Assembly: GCA_963726995.1 (NCBI GenBank)
Contig: CAVSEP010000004.1
Location: 124,001-188,000, forward strand
Direction: 5' to 3'
Length of the DNA stretch: 64,000 bases
Source: DAIDKA01 sp963726995
GTDB taxonomy: Bacteria > Pseudomonadota > Gammaproteobacteria > Steroidobacterales > Steroidobacteraceae
The translations under genes were made by a program, and so were the position numbers. This document shows positions 18,700 through 26,834 of the stretch, piece by piece (positions within the stretch are counted from its first letter, which is position 1; the number at the start of each line of letters is the position of its first letter). The notes under the pieces are model-generated. The model was given only the letters and a program-made list of their open reading frames with translations. It searched no databases and was not told the DNA's origin.

Positions 18700-19671
18700 T
18701 TACTGCGCCAGAATGCGCGCCACTTCGAGAAGTTGCACGTCGAGTGGTCGGTTGCCGGTATTCATCGTGGTATAGCCGACGGCATGGATCTGCCCGTTCT
18801 GCATCCCCAGGACCATTCCATGCTGGCGAGCCGCAAAGTGCTCGATGGCCGCAACGCCCAGCCGGGTGCCCAGCATGCGATCCACGAGACCGGGCGCCGC
18901 GCCGCGCTGGGTGTGTCCCAGCTTCGTGACGCGCAGCTCGAAGCCGAGGCGTTCCGTGTGCTCGGTGAAATACCCCGCCAGCTGTTCTGCGTTGAGCTTC
19001 GCCCCTTCGGCCACCACGACGATGGCGTGACTCTTGCCGCGCTGGTAGGCGGCGCGTATCTGCTCGCCGAGTGCTTCCGGATCGGTGGGACTCTCGGGAA
19101 TGACGATGGCCTCGGCACCGCCGGCAACTCCGGCCGTCAGCGCGAGGTAGCCGCAATGACGTCCCATGACCTCCACCAGGAACACCCTCTGCAAGGAGGA
19201 TGCGGTAACGCGCAGACGGTCGATCGCCTCCAGCGCAACTTCAAGTGCCGTGGTCGTGCCTAACGTGACCTCGAAATCCGGCAGGTCATTATCGATGGTG
19301 GATGCCACTCCGATGACTGAGGCGCCGGCCAGCGCGAGGGCCGCAGCACCTTGCTGCGACCCGTTACCGCCGATCACGATCAGGGCGGCAACGTCGCGCC
19401 GCTTCAGATGCTGCAGTGCGGCTGCCTGGCCCGCCGGGGTCTTGAGCGCTTCGCAGCGTCGCGTGCCCAGAAACGTGCCTCCCTGGGCGATGATGCCGCC
19501 GACGTCACGGGGCCCGAGGGGCCTGAAGTCCCCCTCAATCAGCCCGGCGAAGCCGTTGCGCACGCCGTGTACCGCCCAGCCTCGTGCCACGCCCGAGCGC
19601 ACGACCGCACGCACGGTGGCATTCATGCCCGGGGCATCTCCGCCGCTGGTGAGAACTGCAATTTGTGTCAT
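18700..19671 (-). CDS. pfkA: 6-phosphofructokinase (ATP-type, with N103 in the active-site loop)
   Basis: A 323-residue enzyme phosphorylating fructose-6-phosphate. It starts MTQIAVLTSGGDAPGMN, the nucleotide loop. The catalytic TIDND (D127, D129) and 'VEVMGRHCGYLAL' (fructose-6-phosphate site) are intact. At position 103, where E. coli PfkA has Asp in GGDGS, this protein has Asn (GGNGS). Gly104 is kept and position 124 is Ser rather than the Lys of PPi-dependent enzymes, so ATP use is still the likelier reading. An ATG five codons upstream (19686) is also possible. It precedes ppsA, an enzyme of the opposite pathway direction. Confidence 0.9.
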   Translation of the reverse strand: MTQIAVLTSGGDAPGMNATVRAVVRSGVARGWAVHGVRNGFAGLIEGDFRPLGPRDVGGIIAQGGTFLGTRRCEALKTPAGQAAALQHLKRRDVAALIVIGGNGSQQGAAALALAGASVIGVASTIDNDLPDFEVTLGTTTALEVALEAIDRLRVTASSLQRVFLVEVMGRHCGYLALTAGVAGGAEAIVIPESPTDPEALGEQIRAAYQRGKSHAIVVVAEGAKLNAEQLAGYFTEHTERLGFELRVTKLGHTQRGAAPGLVDRMLGTRLGVAAIEHFAARQHGMVLGMQNGQIHAVGYTTMNTGNRPLDVQLLEVARILAQ

Positions 19672-19911
19672 ACCGGGGCGTTCCATGATTTGGTGGGCGA
19701 GCGCAGAGCGCTACGGAAGCATCCCGCGCAGCGCGCCGCAGCTCCATACGCACTTGCCCTCATCAGGGCCTGGAAGCGCAGCTCATTGTGCGCAAAATCC
19801 CGTTGGAAGCGCGCGGATCCACGTGCACCGGATGCTGCGGGCGTGCAGGGCCGGTTCCCTTATGGCGGCCGAGATCGACGACGGAGTGTCGCCGCTCGGT
19901 CTCAAGAGGAC

Positions 19912-20367
19912 TCAAGCCCGTGAGGCGCTCAGTCCCTCCACGGTCGGTTGCAGCCCCAGCAAGCGCGACAGGCTTTCCAGTTGCCTCGCCACCTGTGACA
20001 CCAGGTCATCCACGGAAATCAGGCCCACGAGCTCCCCCTGGGCATTAACGACCGGCGCCCGGCGTACGCCGCGCAACGCCATCCGCTCAATCGCGTCATT
20101 GAACTCCGTATCGTCGCGAAGTACCAGGGGATCCGCGCTCATGATCGCCAGGGCCGCCAGTGCCGTGAGATCCACGGCGTGTTCCAGCTGTGCCCGCACA
20201 ATGTCCCGATCGGTAATGATCCCGATCGGCGTTGAGCGCCCCCCTGGAGCTGCGAGAATGACGACGGCGCCGACGTGCCGGTCGCGCATGAGCTGGGCGA
20301 TCTCCCCGACGTTGGCAGCCTGTGAGGCACTGACGACCTCCGGGCTACACAGTTGCCGAATCTTCAT
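19912..20367 (-). CDS. CBS-domain pair protein
   Basis: A 151-residue protein made of two CBS domains: 'VVSASQAANVGEIAQLMRDRHVGAVVI' then 'IGIITDRDIV', and 'DDTEFNDAIERMALRGVRRAPVV' then 'GLISVDDLVSQVA'. Stand-alone CBS pairs bind adenine nucleotides and sense energy state. The arrangement G-I-I-T-D-R-D-I is typical. It is divergent from a second CBS gene at 20488; about 120 bp between them must carry both promoters. It may be transcribed with the pfk-ppsA unit only if the 240 bp gap is read through. The N-terminus MKIRQLCSPEVV fits homologues. Confidence 0.9.
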   Translation of the reverse strand: MKIRQLCSPEVVSASQAANVGEIAQLMRDRHVGAVVILAAPGGRSTPIGIITDRDIVRAQLEHAVDLTALAALAIMSADPLVLRDDTEFNDAIERMALRGVRRAPVVNAQGELVGLISVDDLVSQVARQLESLSRLLGLQPTVEGLSASRA

Positions 20368-20487
20368 GATGGTCTCCTTAGGGTGCGTTATTCAGTCACC
20401 CGTGACCCTGGGGCGCAATGCGTATGAATCCTGATAGCCGTGGCATTGAAAGCCGGTCTTAATGTTGCAGGCAACCAGGAGTGCGAG

Positions 20488-20916
20488 ATGAACCTTGCGA
20501 GCATTTGTTCCCGGAGTGTCCATACCACCCGCTGCGACCGACCCCTTGCGGAGGCCGCAGGCGAAATGCTCAGGCACCATGTCGGTGCCTTGGCGGTCAT
20601 GGACTCACGTGACGGATCAGGCTGCGCGGTTGGCATCGTGACGGATCGGGATATCGTTTGCGGTCAGGTCAATCGCGCCGCCAACCTGCATTGCCTCACC
20701 GTCGCGGATGTCATGACCGTCAAGCCGCTGATGCTTCCGGAAGACACTGGTATCATCGAAGCTATCGAGTCCATGAGCCCGATGGGGGTGCGACGGGCAT
20801 TGGTTGTGAATGAGGCTGGGAAGCTGACCGGCATCGTGTCCATTGACGATCTGCTGCCCGTCGTGGCCGATGCAGTCGGCGTTCTGGCAAAGCTGCTGCG
20901 CTCCCATTCGAATTAA
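20488..20916 (+). CDS. CBS-domain pair protein
   Basis: A 142-residue protein with two CBS domains, similar in layout to the divergent gene at 19912: 'RPLAEAAGEMLRHHVGALAVMD' with 'VGIVTDRDIVCGQV', and 'IIEAIESMSPMGVRRALVV' with 'TGIVSIDDLLPVVADAV'. The ATG at 20488 is preferred over an upstream frame start because CCAGGAG precedes it at good spacing and MNLASICSR aligns with the start of the partner. Likely a soluble adenylate-sensing protein; its target is unknown. Confidence 0.9.
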   Translation: MNLASICSRSVHTTRCDRPLAEAAGEMLRHHVGALAVMDSRDGSGCAVGIVTDRDIVCGQVNRAANLHCLTVADVMTVKPLMLPEDTGIIEAIESMSPMGVRRALVVNEAGKLTGIVSIDDLLPVVADAVGVLAKLLRSHSN

Positions 20917-20930
20917 ACGGAGGTGCCAGG

Positions 20931-21005
20931 TTGAGATTCAACGGTGAAATCAGACACGACGTAGAAGGCGAGATGATCGCAGTGTGCCGCGAACTCAACT
21001 TGTAG
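20931..21005 (+). pseudogene. HicB-like 24-residue stub behind a strong ribosome site
   Basis: GGAGGTG (20919-20925) precedes a TTG at 20931 at good spacing. The frame runs 24 residues to TAG. Its core 'DVEGEMIAVCRELNL' resembles the first strands of HicB-type antitoxins (x-D-x-E-G-x-x-A-x-C-P-E-L). It ends where such a protein would normally continue, and the next 40 bp are the 3' end of the oppositely oriented GH15 gene. It may be a remnant cut by rearrangement or a chance frame. Confidence 0.35.
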
Positions 21006-21042
21006 TAGCTTTGAGGCGCGCGCCTCGCGGACGCCCACGGAA

Positions 21043-23421
21043 TCAGACCGGGGCCTTGATCTGCAGGCGGTAGTCAATACCGACCCAGTGATCGCCGGGC
21101 ATGAACCGAAAGGTGAAGTCCAGCACCTGTCCCACCGTCGCGGGGGCGGCGTCGATGACCACCACATGCAGCCCGAGGCTGTTGGTGGTGCTTGCTCGTT
21201 CCACGCTGTCCTGCCAGCCGTTGAAACCCCAGCGCACAATGGCCGGGGCGCGCAACGCCACGATGAGCGACGCACCGGCGGTGAAGTCGCTGATCGGTGC
21301 GGCCTCGGACCAGATCGCGCATGCCGATTGGCAGCGCTGGCCCTGATAGCGCCGCCAGACGGCCTCGGGTCGCCCGAACGGATGCCCGAGCGCACGGGAG
21401 ACGATCAGCTTGAGGTATTCCGCGTGGGTCCAGGCAAGTGGCATCGCGGAGCCGGTGGGCCGGCCGATGCTCAAGCGCCGCCTCGGAACCGCAGCCGCAT
21501 CCCAGATCTGTTCGGGTAGCATGCCGCCGGGCGATGCCATCCGGGCCATCGCCTCGATATAAGGCAGCGGATCCTGGCCGCGAACAATCTCGTAGTGACC
21601 GCGCTCGCCCGTGAGCAGCGGCCAGGCTCGTCCGCGACCGATGCCATCATAGGCATGCCCATCGTCGTGCTCACCATATCCATCGTCGAGGTAGCGGCGC
21701 CAGGCCGGGCCATCGGGTGTATCCACCTTGAGCAAGGCATCCGCGAGCCGGACGCTGCCGAGGATGAGCGGATCATCCCAGCGGCGTAGGCCGAAGCGAA
21801 CCAGCTGCAGGAAATCCACGCCGAATTGCGCAGCGGCCGTCAGTCCCAGATCCCGGGCGTGGTTCTTAATCGGCAATAGCTGATTAAAGGCGCAGCGATG
21901 GCTGATGACCTGCGAAGGTGCCACGCGGACGTAGTAGCCCGGGATCTGGAAGCGTTGCGCGAGGGCGGTATCGCGCACAGCGGTCCACTCCTCGAGCCGC
22001 GAGTTCCAGTAGTCCGCGAAAGTCAGCGCCAGCTCGCGCGCATCGGCCGGTAAGTATGGCGCTCCGGCCACGAGGGCGGCAATGCAGGTGGCCAGGGTGA
22101 ACGTGTTGACGCCCGAGTTCTCCTCCCACCGGTCCTGATCGCTTGCCGGACCGTTACGCACGATGAATGACAGGGCGCGCCGAATCATGTCGGCGACATC
22201 GGTGCCCCGCAGTGCGCCCCGTTCCGCCAGGGAGGCCGCCAGCACGACCGGTAAAGCGGTCTCATCCAGTTGGATGCCCAGCCAATACGGCTTGCCGCCA
22301 AGCCACTGGTTCTGATTCCAGTGCCCGTCCGCGAGCTGGGTGGCCAGCAGATACCGCAGGGTGTTGCCTGCCTCGCGTTCCGCGCCGATCGCCAGCAGGG
22401 CGTCGGCGCATTCCACCAGGTCTCGGGGCCACACCAGGTGGTAGCCTTCGCGCTCCTCCTTGGTGTCGCCCCAGGGCACGCTCAAGCTCGCCACCATGGC
22501 GCCGGGGTAGGTCTTGTCCTGATGGGCACGTAGCACCATCGCGGAGATCTGAAACTGGTCCACGCAGTACTTGGGCAGCCCCTGCAGATATGTCGATGGC
22601 ACTTTCGATCGGGCATGCCATTGGGTCCAGAGGGCGATGTGTCGATCCCGGGTGTTGTCAAAAGGTTCGAAAACTGCGCTTAGCGCCAGGGTCGCTGCCG
22701 ATTCGACGCTGCTGCCAAAGCCGAGGCTGAGCACCGCGGAGCGCGGCAACTCCCCCATCAGCGCCACGTTGCCGGGACCCGCGCTGCGGTACTCCCAGCT
22801 CATGGCCCCATTGCGCTCGAAGTCTTGCCAGCCATCACTTTCACCGACGTAGCCGGCGCTGGCTCGTGCCCAAGCATCCCGTTGCGGTCCGGTAACCGCG
22901 GCCAGCGCCAGGGCGAAGGGCCCTTGATGGGCCGTTAACAGCCGCCGTCCACCAAATTCAGCCACCGCCGCATGGTTGTTCAAGCCGGTCCCGCCCAGGT
23001 GCGGTGCCAGCAAGGCGTAGGGCCGCAGGTCTTCATCGCCCTCGAGATTAACGTCGATAAGCAGCGCGTCGCGCTCCACGCACGGAACCACGCGCAGCGT
23101 GAGCGTGAAGCGATCGTGATGATGCACGACCCGCATCGCCGGCACCCCTGGTGCGGAGGCCTCGATGGTATAGCGCCACTGGCGCTTCACTTCGACCCAG
23201 AACCCACGGCCGTCTGCCACCAGGAAGCCCAGATCCCGGATCTGCGGGACATCGACGCGGGGGTAGTAGACCTCGTTGAGGATGCCGCCGCCCATCGTGA
23301 ACCAGATACGGGACATACCGAGCGCACAGCCGACCATGTCCTTGGCGCTGCTGCTCCACGTCGGCGCGATGCCCGGGGCGCCGGGGGCCTGTTCAATGAC
23401 CGATGGGGAGTTGGCCGTCAT
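21043..23421 (-). CDS. Glycoside hydrolase family 15 glucoamylase-like protein
   Basis: A 792-residue enzyme expected to release glucose from the non-reducing ends of alpha-glucans. The N-terminal beta-sandwich starts 'GCALGMSRIWFTMGGGILNEVYYPRVD', typical of bacterial GH15. The (alpha/alpha)6 barrel has 'LVWPRDLVECADALLAIG', 'GIQLDETALPVVLAA', the general-acid region DRWEENSG (Glu about 432) and the base in LPEQIWD (Glu about 636). No signal peptide is visible, so it probably acts on internal glycogen or dextrins together with GlgP. Convergent with the CBS gene at 20488. Confidence 0.92.
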   Translation of the reverse strand: MTANSPSVIEQAPGAPGIAPTWSSSAKDMVGCALGMSRIWFTMGGGILNEVYYPRVDVPQIRDLGFLVADGRGFWVEVKRQWRYTIEASAPGVPAMRVVHHHDRFTLTLRVVPCVERDALLIDVNLEGDEDLRPYALLAPHLGGTGLNNHAAVAEFGGRRLLTAHQGPFALALAAVTGPQRDAWARASAGYVGESDGWQDFERNGAMSWEYRSAGPGNVALMGELPRSAVLSLGFGSSVESAATLALSAVFEPFDNTRDRHIALWTQWHARSKVPSTYLQGLPKYCVDQFQISAMVLRAHQDKTYPGAMVASLSVPWGDTKEEREGYHLVWPRDLVECADALLAIGAEREAGNTLRYLLATQLADGHWNQNQWLGGKPYWLGIQLDETALPVVLAASLAERGALRGTDVADMIRRALSFIVRNGPASDQDRWEENSGVNTFTLATCIAALVAGAPYLPADARELALTFADYWNSRLEEWTAVRDTALAQRFQIPGYYVRVAPSQVISHRCAFNQLLPIKNHARDLGLTAAAQFGVDFLQLVRFGLRRWDDPLILGSVRLADALLKVDTPDGPAWRRYLDDGYGEHDDGHAYDGIGRGRAWPLLTGERGHYEIVRGQDPLPYIEAMARMASPGGMLPEQIWDAAAVPRRRLSIGRPTGSAMPLAWTHAEYLKLIVSRALGHPFGRPEAVWRRYQGQRCQSACAIWSEAAPISDFTAGASLIVALRAPAIVRWGFNGWQDSVERASTTNSLGLHVVVIDAAPATVGQVLDFTFRFMPGDHWVGIDYRLQIKAPV

Positions 23422-23539
23422 GGGTGAAACGCGTGCATTCTTGCCAGCCCCAACCCCGATCGCAATAAGGACAAGTAGCGATGGCTAGTTCAAACGGAAG
23501 AGCAACGTCTGAGCCGCGTGCGGCATCTGGAAGAAAGTG

Positions 23540-24079
23540 TCACCGCATTCTTGACGGCAGCTTGATGGTTTCACCGGCAATCATGAAGCTGCCGCGTCCC
23601 TGATGGTGCAAGGTGCGCGGCTGACGAACGGATGGCACGATCCAGGCCCTGAGGACTTCCAGGACGAAGAAGTTATAGCGGTTCTGCAGGCGGCGATCGG
23701 CGACCCGGCATTCCAGATTGGCGTAGCACTCGGCGAGGAGCGGTGGGTCGACGGTGCTCGCCGCAATGGGCGTCAGACCGAATTTCGCGAATTTGTCGAT
23801 CTTTCGGCCCGAGGTGTTGCCGCAACCGACCACGGCGCTGGCGATCTGCCTCGTGGGAATATTCAAAACGCACTGCCTGGTTCTGCTGAGGGCGGTGTAA
23901 CTGAAGTTGCGCGCACTGATCACGCAGCCGACCAACGGCGGTTCAAACTCCATCATGGTGTGCCAGGACATCGTCATGACATTGGCCCGCTTCTTGTGCA
24001 GGGTGGTCAGGAGCACCACTGGTCCGGTCTCCAGAAGTCCATACACCCTCGCGAGCGGGAGCGCGCGCCTGCTGTCCAT
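23540..24079 (-). CDS. Flavin reductase family (FMN-binding split-barrel) protein
   Basis: A 179-residue protein of the flavin reductase-like domain family. It starts MDSRRALPLARVYGLLETGPVVLLTT, then 'ANVMTMSWHTMMEFEPPLVGCVI' (FMN-binding strand-turn) and 'ALSRTRQCVLNIPT'. Such proteins reduce FMN/FAD or carry bound FMN. The start at 24079 has GAGGAAC upstream and matches homologues; the frame is open further upstream. Transcribed away from the BON gene at 24303. Possible partner oxygenases in the window, such as the P450, are not flavin-dependent, so its role is open. Confidence 0.85.
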   Translation of the reverse strand: MDSRRALPLARVYGLLETGPVVLLTTLHKKRANVMTMSWHTMMEFEPPLVGCVISARNFSYTALSRTRQCVLNIPTRQIASAVVGCGNTSGRKIDKFAKFGLTPIAASTVDPPLLAECYANLECRVADRRLQNRYNFFVLEVLRAWIVPSVRQPRTLHHQGRGSFMIAGETIKLPSRMR

Positions 24080-24302
24080 AGGTAGTTCCTCGGCCGCTTG
24101 CAAAGGATTCGCGGTCTGTCCAAGTGCAGTGATCTTAGCCGCAAAGGGCATTGCGGAAAACCCGCATGGCGGGAACGGCCCTGCTGCGCCATGCTGAAAT
24201 TCAGGCATTTGATTTGCGACAGGGCGAAGCGAGGCCCTGCGGCAAGGCGCGACTTGATGTGTTCAGAGGGTCGCTGTCAATAATCACCAAGGAGATAGGA
24301 AA

Positions 24303-24953
24303 ATGAAAACCGATGCAAAAATCCGGCGTAACGTGGAGCTGGAATTGCAGTGGGAGCCGAGCGTGGACGACAAGAAGATTGCGGTCATCGTCAATGACGG
24401 AGTGGTCACGCTCACCGGTGAGGTACCGCACTACTGGGGTAGATGGAATGCCGAAGATGCGGCCAAGCGAGTGAAGGGCGTACGAGCCATTGCCAACGAA
24501 CTGGAGGTCTCGATGCCGGCGACGGGCGTGCGCACTGATTCGGATATCGCCGCGGCGGCCGCGAATGCGCTGCGCTGGCACGTCTCGGTCAGTGACTCGC
24601 CGATAACGCCGGTGGTGAACGGGGGCTGGGTGACTCTCAGTGGCAAGGTCGACTTTGGTTATCAGCGGGCATCGGCGGAGAGTGCCGTACGCAACCTGAT
24701 GGGTGTCAAGGGAATCACGAACGAGATCACCGTGGTCAGTCAGACCACCGTTGGCGACGTGAAGCAGAAGATCGAAGAGGCCTTCAAGCGCCATGCGACT
24801 CTGGATGCCAAGGATATCGACGTGACGGTGAACGAGTCGACGGTCACTCTCAATGGGAAAGTCCACTCCTGGCAGGAGCATGATGATGCGGCGGTGGCGG
24901 CATGGGCGGCGCCTGGCGTAGCCAATGTCGATAATCGCATCGCGGTGTATTGA
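24303..24953 (+). CDS. Triple BON-domain protein
   Basis: A 216-residue protein of three BON domains: residues about 6-70 ('VELELQWEPSVDDKKIAVIVNDGVVTLTG'), about 77-145 ('DSPITPVVNGGWVTLSGKVDFGYQR') and about 148-216 ('FKRHATLDAKDIDVTVNESTVTLNGKVHSW'). No signal peptide is visible, unlike OsmY, so it is probably cytoplasmic. BON proteins are osmotic or stress-linked, with a proposed phospholipid-binding role. A textbook AAGGAGATAGGAAA precedes the ATG, suggesting strong expression. A terminator hairpin follows. The partial gene at the left edge ends similarly. Confidence 0.92.
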   Translation: MKTDAKIRRNVELELQWEPSVDDKKIAVIVNDGVVTLTGEVPHYWGRWNAEDAAKRVKGVRAIANELEVSMPATGVRTDSDIAAAAANALRWHVSVSDSPITPVVNGGWVTLSGKVDFGYQRASAESAVRNLMGVKGITNEITVVSQTTVGDVKQKIEEAFKRHATLDAKDIDVTVNESTVTLNGKVHSWQEHDDAAVAAWAAPGVANVDNRIAVY

Positions 24954-24981
24954 CGGTACCGGGAAGGTGAGGCGCCGGCCT

Positions 24982-25007
24982 GGGGCGCCGCGAAAAGCGC
25001 CCCTTTT
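24982..25007 (+). terminator. Rho-independent terminator of the BON gene
   Basis: Arms GGGGCGC (24982-24988) and GCGCCCC (24997-25003) form a 7-bp GC stem with an 8-nt loop, followed at once by TTTT. It lies about 30 bp after the BON stop codon. Confidence 0.75.
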
Positions 25008-25534
25008 CCATTCGAGGGGCGCGGTTTGGGTGCGCGCTGCGGTCAGCGCCGCGCGGGTGGTAAGTCGATGCCACGCACTCCAGCCAAAAGGAGGCCAATG
25101 CAACGCTGGGCTGAGTAGAGCTCGCGTGCGCGGTCATCCAAGCTCGACGTGATCTGGAGAATTGAAGGGCGTTGCTAGGAAGTTGGGTCGCGACAGTCAT
25201 GTATCGAACAATGTTTAGTCGTTAAATCAATCACTTGGATGGAGATTGGCAACCAAAGTGCGCCACCAACCGGACGAGCGCATCGATTCGATTCGCTGGA
25301 TTTTCTCAAAGTCGTTTATACGGATTTACCGCTGAACATAGGCATTTCGCGTTTGGTCGGGATAACTTTTAGGGTAACTTCAGTATTCCGTATTTTGGGA
25401 CATCGCGGAATCAAAGGCATAGCGCCCACTTCGATTCCCATACACCCATTCGCAGATCCGGTTCCGTTTCGCTATCGAAGAAGCCCACATCGGACTGGAT
25501 AGAACTCACGAGCGGCATCTGTGGCCAGCGTCTT
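25008..25534. other. Long intergenic stretch, boundary between two regions
   Basis: About 530 bp with no convincing gene. Base composition drops visibly towards AT between about 25190 and 25400 compared with its flanks. A frame at 25239-25502 has no domain or ribosome site that I can support. This marks the boundary between the stress island and the P450/LacI catabolic region. I see no direct repeat or integrase next to it. Confidence 0.45.
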
Positions 25535-25548
25535 GCAAGCGCTTACAT
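25535..25548. promoter_or_regulatory. LacI-family operator box 1 (TGCAAGCGCTTACA)
   Basis: A 14-bp near-palindrome with central AAGCGCTT, CG-centred like GalR/LacI and cre sites (12 of 14 positions symmetric). It lies about 60 bp upstream of the P450 gene, which is directly followed by a lacI-type gene. The identical 14-mer recurs at 30420-30433. The probable binder is the regulator at 26835-27866. Confidence 0.7.
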
Positions 25549-25608
25549 TGTTTGCGATATTGAAGTCGCCCCGCCTCCCTACTACGGGGCTTGGCAAACT
25601 ACTTACCC

Positions 25609-26830
25609 ATGGACTTAATTTCCAGACATTCCGAGGACTACGACGCTCTCGCTGATCAAAGCAACGAAAGCGTGTACGGCACGTACGCGAAGCTGCGGGC
25701 GAGCTGTCCGGTTGCCTGGAGCAATGCCTGGAACGGTTTTTGGAGTCTGATGAAGTATGAGGATGTCGCTCGGGTAGCGAGCGACTACCGCATCTTCATT
25801 AACTCGGTGCAGAACGTCGTGCCGAAGGTGGCGTTTACCGGTCGTCGACCGCCGCTGCATCTGGACCCTCCGGCCCACACGCCGTTTCGCACCGTACTCA
25901 ATCCGCTGTTGTCGGAGCGGCGCATTGCCGTGCTGGAGCCGACCATTCGCAGGCTGTGCGCGCAACTGCTCGGGCCGCTCATCGAGCAACGCGAGTGCGA
26001 CATCTGCGAGGATTTCTCCAGCCGCTTGCCCGTCCATGTATTTTCGGAATGGATGCGTATCCCTTCCGAGATGGCTGCTCCGTTGCGTCAGGCAGGCCGG
26101 GCGTTCAACGTGGCTGTGCAGTCGAACATCGACAGCGTCGTGAAGGAAACCAGTCTCGCGCTTTATGCCATGGCACGTGAGCTCATTGCACTGCGCAAAA
26201 GTGAGCCCGGCGGATCCGCAGGTGGATCCTACCGCCGCGCTGCTGGCGGCGCGTCACGAGGGCGAACCGTTGCCCGAGGAACTCATCATCGGGTGCGTGC
26301 GTCAGGTCCTGGTCGTCGGTATCATTGCGCCAACCGTACTCATCGGTTCGATCGGCGTACACTTGAGTCGCGATCTGGCCTTGCAGCAGCAGCTGCGGGC
26401 AAATCCCGAGTTGATTCCGGCGGCCTTGGAGGAGTTTCTGCGCCTGTATACGCCATACCGCGGTTTTGCACGCACGGCGAACCGTGATGTGGAGATTCGC
26501 GGCTGCCCGATCAGAAAAGGTGAACCCATCGCGCTCAACTACGCCTCGGCCAATCGCGATGAGACGGTGTTCGACAACCCCGATGAGTTTGTTCTGCATC
26601 GACCCAACATCGGTCAGAGTCTCGCATTCGGGCGCGGGCCTCACCACTGTCCGGGCGCCGCGCTTGCCCGCCTGGAGCTCTCGGTGGCGCTGGAAGAGCT
26701 GCTTGCGCGCACGGGCGGCTTTGAAGTGGCGGGACCGATCACGCCCACCCGCATGCCCGAGCTTGGCGTATTGTCGGTGCGCATGCGCTTCACGCCGCCA
26801 GCGGCTGCAGTGACAGTCGCGCAGAGCTAG
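25609..26830 (+). pseudogene. Cytochrome P450, interrupted by a single-base frameshift
   Basis: Two overlapping frames together encode one P450. The first, from ATG 25609, holds the N-terminal half ('HLDPPAHTPFRTVLNPLLS', helix C region). The second continues with ExxR in EEFLR, the region after it ('YRGFARTANRDVEI') and the haem loop FGRGPHHCPG. The total span is 407 codons plus one base, so one extra base (probably in the CCC at about 26205) explains the break; the repaired protein would be 406 residues, normal for a soluble bacterial P450. The I-helix reads 'VVGIIAPT' without the usual acid-threonine pair. It could be a real frameshift or a sequencing error. The LacI-type gene starts 4 bp after its stop. 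Confidence 0.8.
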
Positions 26831-26834
26831 CAAT

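Noticed and set aside
24235..24260. Partial FNR/Anr-like half site TTGAT near the BON promoter
   Set aside because: The second half does not match ATCAA, so it is not supported as a site.
25550..25569. Weak resemblance of the sequence after LacI box 1 to the MarR-type palindromes
   Set aside because: Only the left half (GTTTGCGA) matches; the right half is not conserved.
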